Below, piece by piece: positions 42,994 through 55,380 of a stretch of DNA of 64,000 nt. The translations under genes were made by a program, and so were the position numbers. The stretch is from NCBI GenBank assembly GCA_965203835.1, contig OZ241919.1, forward strand, positions 682,001 through 746,000, read 5' to 3'. The notes below the pieces were generated by a model. That model worked only from the letters and a program-made list of their open reading frames with translations, did no database searches and was not told the origin of the DNA. The stretch is from CBDCFV01 sp965203835. Its GTDB lineage: Bacteria > Chloroflexota > Dehalococcoidia > Lucifugimonadales > UBA3495. Numbering within the stretch: the stretch's first letter is position 1; every line of letters begins with the position of its first letter.

Positions 42994-43620
42994 CTACGTC
43001 CCTTGCCAAAGTTCTCGCAACTCCAATACAAAACCCGGCAGCACCGGGTCGCCGGAAACAGACTCCGGTTCTTCCAGGGTTTCCACCGCCTTGCCTTGAA
43101 GGTACACGTGGACAATCCTTTCCGGGAAGTCGATCAGCCAGCCTAAGCGGGCGCCGTTCTCCATGTATTCAACCATCTTGGCCTGTGCCACTGCGAGTCT
43201 ATCTGATGGTGAGCGAAGCTCCAACACAAAGTCTGGACAAAGAGGAGGGCATTTTGCTCTTTCCCCATCGGTTAGCGCCTCCCACCGGTCTTTGCGCACC
43301 CAAGAGACATCGGGGGAGCGAATCGCCCTATTCGGTAGAAGGAATCCGGTAGAAGAATCGAAAGGGACCCCTGTGTCATCTACGTCAACCCAGTTGCCAA
43401 AGCGTTGGACGATTCGGAAGTTGAGCGTACCAGTATCTCCACCTGTCGGCGGCATGATAATTAACTCCCCCTTAGCCGTAAGTTCCAAGCGAAGGTCGCT
43501 GTTGTCGGAACACAGCTTGAGGAACTGATCTTCCGTCACGTCAAGCACGTTGATGTCCAACACCAACCGGTAAGGCAGGGTTGTGTGCGTCTCAACAGCC
43601 GGCTGCTTGGCGGTTGTCAC
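42994..43620 (-). CDS. Uma2 family PD-(D/E)XK nuclease-like protein
   Basis: 208 residues. GELIIMPPTGGDTGTLNFRIVQRFGNW (about 52-78), SPDVSWVRKDRW, CPDFVLELRSPSDRLAVAQAKMVEYMENGARLGWLIDFPER, VEYMENG...LGWLID is the Uma2 C-terminal signature. Starts at GTG 43620, two bases after the leuC stop, so it is effectively the second gene of the leu operon. Confidence 0.88.
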   Translation of the reverse strand: MTTAKQPAVETHTTLPYRLVLDINVLDVTEDQFLKLCSDNSDLRLELTAKGELIIMPPTGGDTGTLNFRIVQRFGNWVDVDDTGVPFDSSTGFLLPNRAIRSPDVSWVRKDRWEALTDGERAKCPPLCPDFVLELRSPSDRLAVAQAKMVEYMENGARLGWLIDFPERIVHVYLQGKAVETLEEPESVSGDPVLPGFVLELRELWQGT

Positions 43621-43622
43621 GG

Positions 43623-45023
43623 CTACAGGTCCCTTACGTCAACAAAGTGACCGGCTATGGCGGCGGCGGCGGCCATGGCGGGGCTTACCAAGTGGGTGCG
43701 CCCGCCCGGTCCCTGCCGGCCTTCGAAGTTGCGGTTGGAGGTGGAGGCGCAACGCTGGCCCGGGTCCAAGATGTCCGGGTTCATGCCCAAGCACATGGAG
43801 CATCCGGCCACGCGCCAGTCCAAGCCGGCCTCCCTGAAAATCTCATCGAGGCCTTCCTCCTCGGCTTCTTTCTTTATCTTGGCCGAGCCTGGTACGACCA
43901 TGGCGTAAACGTCGGGGTGCACCTTGTGGCCTTTCACCACGTCAGCAGCGGCCCTCAGGTCCTCAAGCCTGGCGTTGGTGCAAGCGCCAACGAAGATGCG
44001 GTCTATCTTGATGTCCTGTATGGGCATTCCCGGCGTCAAGTCCATGTATTCCAATGCCCTGCCGGCCGCCTCCCGTTGCGCCTCGTCCTCGAAAGACGCC
44101 GGGTCCGGCACGTTGCCGCTGACAGGGGCCACCATGCCTGGATTGGTGCCCCAGGTCACGTAGGGCTCCAAGTCCGAGGCCGCGATTACCACCGTCTTGT
44201 CGTAGACGGCGCCCGGGTCAGAGGGCAACTGCCGCCACCGCTCTACGGCGGCGTCGAAATCCGCGCCCTGGGGAGCGAACTGGCGGCCCCGCATGTACTC
44301 GAAGGTCGTTTCGTCCGGCGCGATCATACCGGCCCTCGCCCCCGCTTCGATGCTCATGTTGCAAACGGTCATCCGCCCGTCCATCGACAGGGACCGGATG
44401 GCCTCTCCGGTATACTCGATGACGTGTCCCGTACCTCCGTTCACCCCTATTCGCCCTATTACCCCCAGGATTATGTCTTTGGCGGTGACGCCCGGTGGCA
44501 GAGGTCCGTCGATTCGCACCTCCATGGTCCTGGGCTTGGACTGGCGTAGCGTCTGGGTGGCCAGGACATGCTCCACTTCGGAGGTTCCTATGCCCAGAGC
44601 GAACGCCCCCAGCGCGCCGTGGGTGGAAGTGTGGCTATCGCCGCAGACCACCGTTTTCCCCGGTTGGGTGTAGCCCAGGTCCGGGCCGATTATGTGGACG
44701 ATTCCCTGCAACGGGCTGAAACGGTCGTAAAGCGTAACCCCGAACTCTTCGCAGTTGCGCGTCAGGGCGTCAAGCTGCGTCTTCGAAATCTCGTCGGTCA
44801 CCGGCAACGCCAAGTCCCACGTGGGGGTATTGTGGTCGGCGGTGGCCACGGTGAGGTCGGTCCGGCGCACTTGACGCCCGGCCATGCGGAGGCCGTCGAA
44901 AGCTTGGGGTGAAGTGACTTCATGCACCAAGTGGAGGTCAATGTAAATCAGGCTTGGCTCGCCCGGCTCCTCGTGGACCACGTGGTTTTCCCAGATTTTT
45001 TCGAACATCGTTTTGGCTGGCAT
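43623..45023 (-). CDS. leuC: 3-Isopropylmalate dehydratase large subunit
   Basis: 466 residues. Aconitase-family TMFEKIWENHVV at the N-terminus, VVCGDSHTSTHGALGAFALGIGTSEVEHVLATQTL (about 127-161), and the three cluster cysteines in FVGACTNARLEDL and GCSMCLGMNPD, then STSNRNFEGRQG. Large subunit of leucine-pathway isopropylmalate isomerase. Preceded by an extended -10 promoter 100 bases upstream. The partner leuD is 1.3 kb downstream, past two Uma2 genes. Confidence 0.96.
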   Translation of the reverse strand: MPAKTMFEKIWENHVVHEEPGEPSLIYIDLHLVHEVTSPQAFDGLRMAGRQVRRTDLTVATADHNTPTWDLALPVTDEISKTQLDALTRNCEEFGVTLYDRFSPLQGIVHIIGPDLGYTQPGKTVVCGDSHTSTHGALGAFALGIGTSEVEHVLATQTLRQSKPRTMEVRIDGPLPPGVTAKDIILGVIGRIGVNGGTGHVIEYTGEAIRSLSMDGRMTVCNMSIEAGARAGMIAPDETTFEYMRGRQFAPQGADFDAAVERWRQLPSDPGAVYDKTVVIAASDLEPYVTWGTNPGMVAPVSGNVPDPASFEDEAQREAAGRALEYMDLTPGMPIQDIKIDRIFVGACTNARLEDLRAAADVVKGHKVHPDVYAMVVPGSAKIKKEAEEEGLDEIFREAGLDWRVAGCSMCLGMNPDILDPGQRCASTSNRNFEGRQGPGGRTHLVSPAMAAAAAIAGHFVDVRDL

Positions 45024-45126
45024 GTACGGTTTTTTCTCCTACGTTACATTTGGAATATAGAGCCTCGCAGACGCCCAAGAGTAACGAGAGCTCCGCATCT
45101 TGGTTGTACTTGAGCGGTTGGGTGAC

Positions 45127-45135
45127 ATTATAGCA
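45127..45135 (-). promoter_or_regulatory. Extended -10 promoter for leuC
   Basis: On the minus strand TGC-TATAAT (extended -10, TG one base before the hexamer); no clear -35. Leader about 97 bases. In the 303-base gap 45024-45326 I see this, the palindrome at 45205, and no gene. Confidence 0.5.
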
Positions 45136-45204
45136 TCGTAGCTTTTGGCCGTAGTCCACCAAGTGGCCTTCCGGGGGCATACGATGCGCAGGATTGAAGC
45201 CCGA

Positions 45205-45217
45205 TTGGTGCAACCAA
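45205..45217. promoter_or_regulatory. Small palindrome in the leuC-pepN divergent region
   Basis: TTGGT-GCA-ACCAA, a perfect 5-bp inverted repeat with a 3-base spacer just left of GATAAT (45219-45224), 110 bases before the pepN start. Possibly an operator; short enough to arise by chance. Confidence 0.25.
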
Positions 45218-45326
45218 CGATAATAATGATAAACTGGCATCATCCATCGGCAATCAACCGCCGCCGCCCGGGTGTCAATCCAAGGAGCGGCGGCCAAACC
45301 CCCAAACTTTACGGAGGAACCAGACC

Positions 45327-47921
45327 ATGCCCGCGTCAGACGCAGTTTTGCTCCCTACCAAAGTCCGGCCTGTGAAGTACACGTTGAAGCTGCAACCGGA
45401 CTTGGACCACTTCACTTTCGATGGTGAAGAAAGCGTTGACATCAACGTGGCGGAGTCCACGTCCGAAATAGTGGTAAACGCCATAGACTTGAAGATCAAC
45501 TCAGCGACACTACACGCAGGCGGCTCTGCCTACAGCGCCAGCGGTATTGCTTACGACGAAGACCGACAGATGGCCGCTTTTTCTTTCGACCAGCCATTGC
45601 CGGTCGGGGATGCCCGTTTGGACGTGGAGTTCACAGGAGAGCTGAATGACCGTTTGCATGGCTTCTATCGCAGCGAGTACACCACTCCCGACGGCGAGCA
45701 ACGGTTCTTAGCGGCGACGCAGTTCGAGGCAACCGACGCCCGCCGCGCCTTCCCCTGCTGGGACGAACCGGCCCATAAAGCCGTGTTCGACGTGACCCTG
45801 GTCATTCCCTCGGACTTGGTTGCCATCTCCAACGGCCCCGTGATTGAGGAGACGCAGCTTGACGGTGGTCTCAAGTCACTGCGGTTCGGTGAAACGCCTA
45901 TTATGTCAACCTACCTGCTGGCTTTCGTCGTAGGCGATTTGGTGGGCATCCACCAGCAAGCCAACGAAAAGACCACCGTGGGTGTCTGGACAACCAGGGG
46001 CAAGGAGGACCAAGGCCGTTTCGCATTGGATACATCGGTAAAGCTCCTGTCCTTTTTCAACGACTATTTCGGCATACCGTACCCCTTGGAGAAGCTTGAC
46101 CACATCGCCATCCCCGATTTCGCCGCCGGCGCAATGGAGAACTGGGGCGCGATAACCTACCGCGAGACCGCCTTGTTGGTGGACGAAGCCAACTCTTCCG
46201 CCGGCACCCGCCAACGGGTGGCGGAAGTGGTTGCCCACGAAATGGCCCACATGTGGTTCGGCGACCTGGTCACCATGGCGTGGTGGGACGACCTTTGGCT
46301 CAACGAAAGTTTCGCCTCATGGATGGGCACCAAGGCGGTGGACTGGCTGTTCCCTGACTGGCAGATGTGGACCCAGTTCGTCAACATGGACACCAACCGG
46401 GCCTTGAGCCTTGACGGGCTGAAGAACTCCCATCCCATCGAGCAGGAGGTCAAGGACCCAGCCGAGGTGAGCCAGCTATTCGACGCCATCAGCTATTCCA
46501 AGGGCGCGTCGGTCATCAGGATGCTGGAACAATTCCTTGGCCCCGACACCTTCCAGCAGGGCCTCAACCGCTACCTGACGGCCAACGAGTACGGCAACGC
46601 CCGGACAGAGGACCTCTGGTCAGCCTTGGAAGGCGCTTCCGGCCAGCCGGTCATGTCGATAATGGACTCTTGGACCAACCAGATGGGATACCCGGTCCTG
46701 CGGGTGGAGGCCAACCAAGGCCAGGACCAAGTCGACGTTGTCCTGCACCAAGAAAGGTTCGTTTACGACCGGTTGTTGGGCGACGAGGGGCCGGAGCCGG
46801 AGGTATGGCGCGTACCTGTGGCAATCTCCGCCGGTAACGGGGACGCCGCGGCTTCCATGGTAATGGACGGCCGCGATGCCACCCTTACCGTGCCCACGCA
46901 CCAGCCCGCCGGCAGCCGGTGGTTCAAGGTCAACCCCCAGCAGACCGGATTTTTCCGGGTCAACTATCCGCCGGAAGGGTGGGAACAGTTGGTGCCGGCC
47001 ATTCAGTCGCTGTCGTTGTCCCCCACCGACCGGTTGGGTATCCAGAACGACGCCTACGCTCTCTCACGCGCTGGGCTGCTTCCCGTAACCCAGTTCCTGT
47101 CCATGGCCCACGCTTATACCAACGAGAACGACGCCTCCGTTTGGAGCGACTTGGCCAGCAACCTGCGCGACGTGGAAGGGCTGCTGGCCGACGAACCTAT
47201 TCACGGGGCATTCCGGGGGTTCGCTCAAGACCTCTTCCGCCCTGCCGCCAACCGGTCCGGCTGGGAAGCCCAAGCCGGTGAAGGACACATGGACGCATTG
47301 CTCCGCAGCACGGTGCTGAGCCAGGCCGGCGGCTACGGGGACACGGAAATACTGGCCCAAGCCAACGACCGCTTCCTGCGTTTCCTGGAAGACCCCGATT
47401 CCCTGCGCCCCGACATACGCGGGGTGGTGTACAGCCTGGCGGGCCAAGCCGGCGACCGCACGACCTACGACCAGATGTGGGAGTTGGCAAGGAATACCGG
47501 TCTCCAGGAAGAGAAGATCCGGCTGTTCCTGGCATTGGCCCGGTTCCAACAGCCCGAATTGCTGCAGGAAACCCTGGAACGCACTCTCACATCTGACGTG
47601 CGTTCCCAGGACACCATCAGCGTCGTCGGAGCAGTGGCTTTCAACCTGAAAGGCCGAGACCTTGCTTGGGATTTCGTTAAGGACAACTGGCCCGAGTTCG
47701 ACCGGCGCTACGGCGGCGGCGGCTTCGGGTTGATGCGCTTGGTCTCCATCTGCGGGGGCTTCACCAGCGAAGAGAGGCTGGCCGACGTGGAGAATTTCTT
47801 CGAAGAACACCCCACACCGGCGGCTGAAAGGACCATCCGCCAAGCATTGGAGCGGGTGCGTCTCAACATCAAGTGGCTGGAGCGTAACCGGACCGAGGTA
47901 GCCAACTGGTTCGGCGGATAG
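45327..47921 (+). CDS. pepN: Aminopeptidase N (M1 family zinc metallopeptidase)
   Basis: 864 residues. GAMENWG exopeptidase motif (about 268) and the zinc site HEMAHMWFGDLVTMAWWDDLWLNESFASW (H-E-x2-H at about 305-309, second Glu 18 residues later) are intact. N-terminal beta domain and C-terminal ERAP1-like helical domain complete the tricorn-factor/aminopeptidase N architecture. Removes N-terminal residues from peptides in the cytoplasm; no signal peptide. CGGAGGA precedes the ATG. The symbol is by family; orthology is not proved. Confidence 0.95.
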   Translation: MPASDAVLLPTKVRPVKYTLKLQPDLDHFTFDGEESVDINVAESTSEIVVNAIDLKINSATLHAGGSAYSASGIAYDEDRQMAAFSFDQPLPVGDARLDVEFTGELNDRLHGFYRSEYTTPDGEQRFLAATQFEATDARRAFPCWDEPAHKAVFDVTLVIPSDLVAISNGPVIEETQLDGGLKSLRFGETPIMSTYLLAFVVGDLVGIHQQANEKTTVGVWTTRGKEDQGRFALDTSVKLLSFFNDYFGIPYPLEKLDHIAIPDFAAGAMENWGAITYRETALLVDEANSSAGTRQRVAEVVAHEMAHMWFGDLVTMAWWDDLWLNESFASWMGTKAVDWLFPDWQMWTQFVNMDTNRALSLDGLKNSHPIEQEVKDPAEVSQLFDAISYSKGASVIRMLEQFLGPDTFQQGLNRYLTANEYGNARTEDLWSALEGASGQPVMSIMDSWTNQMGYPVLRVEANQGQDQVDVVLHQERFVYDRLLGDEGPEPEVWRVPVAISAGNGDAAASMVMDGRDATLTVPTHQPAGSRWFKVNPQQTGFFRVNYPPEGWEQLVPAIQSLSLSPTDRLGIQNDAYALSRAGLLPVTQFLSMAHAYTNENDASVWSDLASNLRDVEGLLADEPIHGAFRGFAQDLFRPAANRSGWEAQAGEGHMDALLRSTVLSQAGGYGDTEILAQANDRFLRFLEDPDSLRPDIRGVVYSLAGQAGDRTTYDQMWELARNTGLQEEKIRLFLALARFQQPELLQETLERTLTSDVRSQDTISVVGAVAFNLKGRDLAWDFVKDNWPEFDRRYGGGGFGLMRLVSICGGFTSEERLADVENFFEEHPTPAAERTIRQALERVRLNIKWLERNRTEVANWFGG

Positions 47922-47930
47922 GCGCGAGCG

Positions 47931-48500
47931 ATGGCCTTCATAGATGCAGTATCGGCGCTTAACGGATTTAAGCGCCGCCGCATTATCCGGGACTACGCGA
48001 TTATCGGTGCGGTTGCCGCCACTGCGTATATGGAGCCAATATCCACTGAAGACATTGACGTAGTAATCCTGGTGGATACCGATGAGGAATATCTGCAAGC
48101 CGACGGCGTCATCGCTGAGCAGGCAGGAGGACAGGAGGGAATGCACCAGATATTAGGTGGCGTCCCAATTCAGCTGTTCCCCACCACGGTTATGCCGCTT
48201 TACCGCGACGCTGTGGAGCAGGCGAACAAGGTTCGGATTGACAACGTGAGGACCAAAGTAGCGACTGCCGAACACCTGATTCTACTGTACCTTACAGCCA
48301 ATCGTCAGCGTGACCGGCTGCGTGTCGGGTATCTCGTTGAAGACGCGGATGAAAACAAACTGCAAGCCTTGTTGGACAGGTTCGACGATGCCGAAAAAAC
48401 TCTTACCGGCAGACTCCAGAGCATACGCGGAATTAGCGTTCCACGAGAAAGAGAAATGGCATCGCCGTCGCAAGCGGATGAGTCTGGCCCGGAAACTTGA
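47931..48500 (+). CDS. Nucleotidyltransferase (AbiEii/MNT-like)
   Basis: 189 residues. AIIGAVAATAYMEPISTEDIDVVILVDTDEEY (about 24-55) is a polymerase-beta-type nucleotidyltransferase core with the metal-binding pair in EDIDVV, preceded by a Gly-Ala loop. VATAEHLILLYLTANRQRDRL and LVEDADENKLQALLDRF resemble AbiEii-type proteins. From about residue 150 the sequence loses conservation while another frame encodes the 55-residue protein listed next, so the original gene may have ended near residue 150 and lost its stop by a small shift. Starts nine bases after pepN. Confidence 0.75.
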   Translation: MAFIDAVSALNGFKRRRIIRDYAIIGAVAATAYMEPISTEDIDVVILVDTDEEYLQADGVIAEQAGGQEGMHQILGGVPIQLFPTTVMPLYRDAVEQANKVRIDNVRTKVATAEHLILLYLTANRQRDRLRVGYLVEDADENKLQALLDRFDDAEKTLTGRLQSIRGISVPREREMASPSQADESGPET

Positions 48501-48555
48501 GGCATTGGACCGAATGCGCGAAAGACCCCGGCTGAAGCTGGATATTTCTGAATAA
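48388..48555 (+). CDS. Small basic partner protein overlapping the nucleotidyltransferase
   Basis: 55 residues, MPKKLLPADSRAYAELAFHE then KEKWHRRRKRMSLARKLEALD. It overlaps the last 112 bases of the nucleotidyltransferase in the +1 direction relative to it. The 'FxEKxKWHRxxxxMSLxxKLEAL' pattern is familiar from small genes beside nucleotidyltransferases in Chloroflexota and cyanobacteria, so I take it as real; GGACAGG precedes the ATG. Confidence 0.65.
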   Translation: MPKKLLPADSRAYAELAFHEKEKWHRRRKRMSLARKLEALDRMRERPRLKLDISE

Positions 48556-48567
48556 TGGTTGGTCTTG

Positions 48568-52089
<3,522 letters not shown>

Positions 52090-52124
52090 TTCCTCAATCC
52101 GCTGATCAGTTAAAAGGAGGACCC

Positions 52125-53771
52125 GTGGAACCGATAACTCAGGTAGCGTCACGTCTGGGGATCAAGGATGAGCATCTGATCCCCTACGGGCGCTACAAGG
52201 CCAAGGTCTCGTTGGAGGCTTTGAACGACAGGCCTAGCCCGGCTACCCAAGGCAAGCTCGTAGTAGTAACCGGAGTCACGCCCACCCCGGCCGGCGAGGG
52301 CAAGACCACCACCGCCATCGGCCTGACGCAAGCGATGGGCCGGTTGGGTCACAATGTAACGGTCAACCTGCGGGAGCCCTCGCTGGGACCTATTTATGGA
52401 ATCAAGGGCGGTGGCACCGGGGGCGGAAAAGCCCGGGTATTCCCCGAAGACGAGATAAACATCCACTTCACCGGCGATGCCCACGCCGTCTCCTCGGCCC
52501 ACAACCTGCTGGCCGCTTTGGTCGACAACGCGGTCTTTCGCGGCGCGGCATCGGGCATGGACCCTACCGGCATCCAGTGGAGCCGGGTTACCGACGCCTC
52601 GGACCGGGCCCTGCGGCACTTGGTCGCCGGGTTCGGCGCCAACGGCCCTTTCCGCGAGACCAGGTTCGACTTCGTTGCGGCGTCGGAAATCATGGCCATC
52701 CTGGCCTTGTCCGCCGACCTGGATGACCTGCGGGCTCGGCTGAACAGGATCGTGGTGGGAACAAACCGTGACGGGGAGCCGGTCACCGTAGAGGACCTGG
52801 GGGTCGCCGGCAGCCTGTTGACGGTGCTGCGGCACGCCATCATTCCTAACATGGTGCAAACTCTGGAAGGGCAACCGGCGTTCGTTCACACTGGCCCCTT
52901 TGGCAACATCGCCCACGGCTGCAACTCCATCGTAGCCGACCGGCTGGCCCTGGGGTTTGCCGACTACGTTATAACGGAGGCGGGTTTCGCTTCGGACTTG
53001 GGGTTCGAGAAGTTCATGCACATCAAGGCGCGCCAGAGCGGCCTTCTGCCAGACGCGGTGGTGCTGGTCGCCACCGTTCGCGCCTTGAGATGGCATGGCG
53101 GAGCAGGCCGCAGGGAGTTGGCGCAACCCAACCTGGAGGCCACGGTCAACGGCTGCGCCAATTTGGCCCACCACGTTAAAATTGTCCGTGACTTTGGCCT
53201 GCCCGTAGTGGTCGCCATAAACCGGTATGACGACGATGGCGCCGATGAGCTTGCGGCGGTCGAAAGAATTGCCAGAGAAGCGGGCGCGACCGACGTTGCG
53301 GAAATCTCAGGATTCACCCACGGCGGAGAGGGCGGAGTCGCCCTTGCAGAAACGGTAGTCAGGGTCATAAAGGACAATGCCGATGCCAACGGACGGGAGG
53401 TGCAGTACGCCTATGATCTGGACGCCAGCGTGCAGGAAAAGGTACGCGCCCTGGCGCAACGCACCTACAACGCCGACGACGTGACTTGGAGTGCCGAAGC
53501 CCGGCGGAAGCTGCGCTACTTCGAGTCCCAAGGCTGGGGATCGCTGCCAATCTGCATGGCCAAGACGCACCTGTCCATCTCCCACGACCCGACCCGCCGC
53601 GGCAGCCCGTCAGGTTATGTATTCCCCATCTCGGACATCCGGGCGTCGGTGGGAGCGGGCTTCCTGTACACATTGGCCGGACAGATTGAGACCCTGCCAG
53701 GGTTGCCAACCCGCCCCCGGGCTTTGGATATGGACGTTACTCCGTCCGGAGAGATAATAGGCCTGAGCTAA
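52125..53771 (+). CDS. fhs: Formate-tetrahydrofolate ligase
   Basis: 548 residues, GTG start with AAAAGGAGGA six bases upstream. P-loop TPTPAGEGKTTTAIGL (about 53-68), GIKGGGTGGGKARVFPEDEINIHFTGD (about 91), EAGFASDLGFEKFMHIK (about 286-302) and ALRWHGGAGR are hallmarks of Fhs. It activates formate on tetrahydrofolate at the cost of ATP. 35 bases after metH, so the genes are probably cotranscribed and feed C1 units to methyl transfer or, in an acetogenic pathway, carbon fixation. Confidence 0.96.
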   Translation: MEPITQVASRLGIKDEHLIPYGRYKAKVSLEALNDRPSPATQGKLVVVTGVTPTPAGEGKTTTAIGLTQAMGRLGHNVTVNLREPSLGPIYGIKGGGTGGGKARVFPEDEINIHFTGDAHAVSSAHNLLAALVDNAVFRGAASGMDPTGIQWSRVTDASDRALRHLVAGFGANGPFRETRFDFVAASEIMAILALSADLDDLRARLNRIVVGTNRDGEPVTVEDLGVAGSLLTVLRHAIIPNMVQTLEGQPAFVHTGPFGNIAHGCNSIVADRLALGFADYVITEAGFASDLGFEKFMHIKARQSGLLPDAVVLVATVRALRWHGGAGRRELAQPNLEATVNGCANLAHHVKIVRDFGLPVVVAINRYDDDGADELAAVERIAREAGATDVAEISGFTHGGEGGVALAETVVRVIKDNADANGREVQYAYDLDASVQEKVRALAQRTYNADDVTWSAEARRKLRYFESQGWGSLPICMAKTHLSISHDPTRRGSPSGYVFPISDIRASVGAGFLYTLAGQIETLPGLPTRPRALDMDVTPSGEIIGLS

Positions 53772-53859
53772 CGGGATACAGGCGTCTCGCACTCTAACCC
53801 TCTCCTCGTGTAAGAGGGAAACTATATAGACAACGGATCAGACTGAAAGGAGACTAAAG

Positions 53860-54180
53860 ATGATATACGACTACCGGGTATACACCTTCAAGCCGGGAGC
53901 TATCCCCGAATACATGGCCGCCGTGGAAGAGCTTTCCATCCCCATCCGGGCCAAGTACGGCATCAAGCTGGCCGGGTGGTACTACAGCGACATAGGCCAG
54001 TTGAACAGGGTGGTCCACATCTGGGGCTACCGCGATCACGCCCACTTGGAGGAAGCCAAGGCCCAGGTCGCTCAGGACCCCGACTGGACCGGCAAGTACC
54101 TGCCCAGGGTGCGCGGCTTAATTGAAGCCCAAGAAACCTTCCTGATGCTGTCCCCCGACTTCGCGCCCCAACCGGCGTAG
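53860..54180 (+). CDS. NIPSNAP family protein
   Basis: 106 residues. YDYRVYTFKPGAIPEYMAAVEE (about 3-24), LAGWYYSDIGQLNRVVHIWGYRD (about 37-59) and YLPRVRGLIEAQETFLML are the NIPSNAP ferredoxin-like pattern, a dimeric alpha/beta-barrel family of unclear function. AAAGGAG lies ten bases before the ATG. The gap 53772-53859 has an imperfect CCCTCT/AGAGGG hairpin. Confidence 0.9.
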   Translation: MIYDYRVYTFKPGAIPEYMAAVEELSIPIRAKYGIKLAGWYYSDIGQLNRVVHIWGYRDHAHLEEAKAQVAQDPDWTGKYLPRVRGLIEAQETFLMLSPDFAPQPA

Positions 54181-54211
54181 GGGTCTCGATACGATTCCAG
54201 AGGGCTGAACG

Positions 54212-54457
54212 ATGAGAACCTACACCTTCAACGTGGTGATAGAGCCAGACGAAGATCGTTGGTTTGCTTATTGTCCTGTTCTCGAGGATCGAGGCGCAGC
54301 TACCTGGGGGTACACGAAGAATGAGGCTAGGGCAAACATTTACGAAGTCCTGAAAATGACGCTGGCAAGCATGATCGACCACGATGAGGCAATCCCGGAG
54401 AACATAGTCGTCGCTAACGAGTCACCGGAGGAGTTGCTCATCGCGGTCACTTTATGA
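54212..54457 (+). CDS. HicB-like antitoxin (short form)
   Basis: 81 residues; the partial RNase-H-like HicB fold: YTFNVVIEPDEDRWFAYCPVLEDRGAATWGYTKNEARANI. Lacks the C-terminal ribbon-helix-helix of longer HicB proteins, so operator binding may depend on the toxin complex or be absent. Antitoxin-first order, overlapping the toxin gene by four bases. Confidence 0.85.
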   Translation: MRTYTFNVVIEPDEDRWFAYCPVLEDRGAATWGYTKNEARANIYEVLKMTLASMIDHDEAIPENIVVANESPEELLIAVTL

Positions 54458-54711
54458 GCCGGATTGACTTTTCACGTCTTCGTTCCCTCACCGCACGACA
54501 GGTGGTACGGGCTTTAGCAAGAGATGGATTCTACTTGGAACGTCAGTCGGGCAGTCATCAGCATTATTATCATCCGGACGGGCGAAGGGTAACAGTCTCC
54601 TTTCACCACGATGGGGATACCTTTGCCCTGAGAACATTACGAAGCATAATCCAGAGGCAAGCCAAGTGGACCGAGGATGATTTGCGGAGGCTTGGCCTGC
54701 TCAGAGGGTGA
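54454..54711 (+). CDS. HicA-like mRNA interferase toxin
   Basis: 85 residues. ALARDGFYLERQSGSHQHYYHPDGRRVTVSFH contains the dsRBD-like HicA core with its catalytic histidine (GSHxxY...H). ATG overlaps the hicB stop (ATGA). Cleaves mRNA and is held by the partner HicB. Confidence 0.9.
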   Translation: MSRIDFSRLRSLTARQVVRALARDGFYLERQSGSHQHYYHPDGRRVTVSFHHDGDTFALRTLRSIIQRQAKWTEDDLRRLGLLRG

Positions 54712-54765
54712 GTGAATTGGCTGTGCTCTACCGGCCTGGTTACTCGGCCATTGACTGAACCGAGT

Positions 54766-55380
54766 TTACGCGATCAAGTCGCCGCCACAGATATTCAGGA
54801 TCGAGTTTATCAAGTCTTTCAATTCTGGACAGCGGGAGACAGCCACGGTTAGGTCTTGGCCGCGAAGAATGCTTCCGAAGTCCCGTGATTTCGAGTATCT
54901 GGAACGGCTGCCACGTGAGAAAATCTGCTGGATACGGCGCGACGGTGGATTGCCGTGGTTAACTCCTTCGGGGTTGCCGCCAGGAGCCGCTTGATTGTGA
55001 CCAGCTAATTGCCGAATGCGAGGCCAATATGGCAGAAGCCATGCTTCAATCTCGTATTGGGCCGCGTGTGGATGGAATCTTGGCTCCATCCCGACCCATG
55101 CCCGCATCTTTGACTTGGCGTCAGTCGCATCTGAAAAATCCGGAGGATTAGTTCCGGTGTAAACGTCGGTTAAGGCTATGACGTGGTCCGATGGGGAGCG
55201 ACGATCATTCAGAAGATTGTTGACTAACCTTTTTAGCTTGTCCTCTTTGGGGACACGACCATTGTACGGAACCACGTCGAAATGAGGCATTCTTCCGCTC
55301 AGCCGAGGCTGTAGGTAATTTCTCAGATAAGGTAGGAATTGCCTCTCGGTTTTGCCCTCGATGATTAAAGAGACCTTCAA
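54766..55380 (-). CDS. DUF4276 (TOPRIM-like) protein of an ATPase-linked pair
   Basis: About 204 residues from a TTG at 55380 overlapping the ATPase stop by four bases with GGGAGG close upstream; GTG 55410 or 55440 are alternatives. LKVSLIIEGKTERQFLPYLRNYL at the N-terminus, HVIALTDVYTGTNPPDF in the middle and AQYEIEAWLLPYWPRI are the DUF4276 set, which matches a TOPRIM-like Glu ... Asp-x-Asp arrangement (EGKTE, then TDVYTG). The fold is that of the nuclease half of OLD-type enzymes. Made together with the ATPase. Confidence 0.8.
   Translation of the reverse strand: MKVSLIIEGKTERQFLPYLRNYLQPRLSGRMPHFDVVPYNGRVPKEDKLKRLVNNLLNDRRSPSDHVIALTDVYTGTNPPDFSDATDAKSKMRAWVGMEPRFHPHAAQYEIEAWLLPYWPRIRQLAGHNQAAPGGNPEGVNHGNPPSRRIQQIFSRGSRSRYSKSRDFGSILRGQDLTVAVSRCPELKDLINSILNICGGDLIA

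Noticed and set aside
45030..45120. Leucine-rich run (LSLLLGVCEAL) in the leuC leader, possible attenuator peptide
   Set aside because: No start codon in frame after the predicted transcription start, and no paired terminator/antiterminator hairpins seen.
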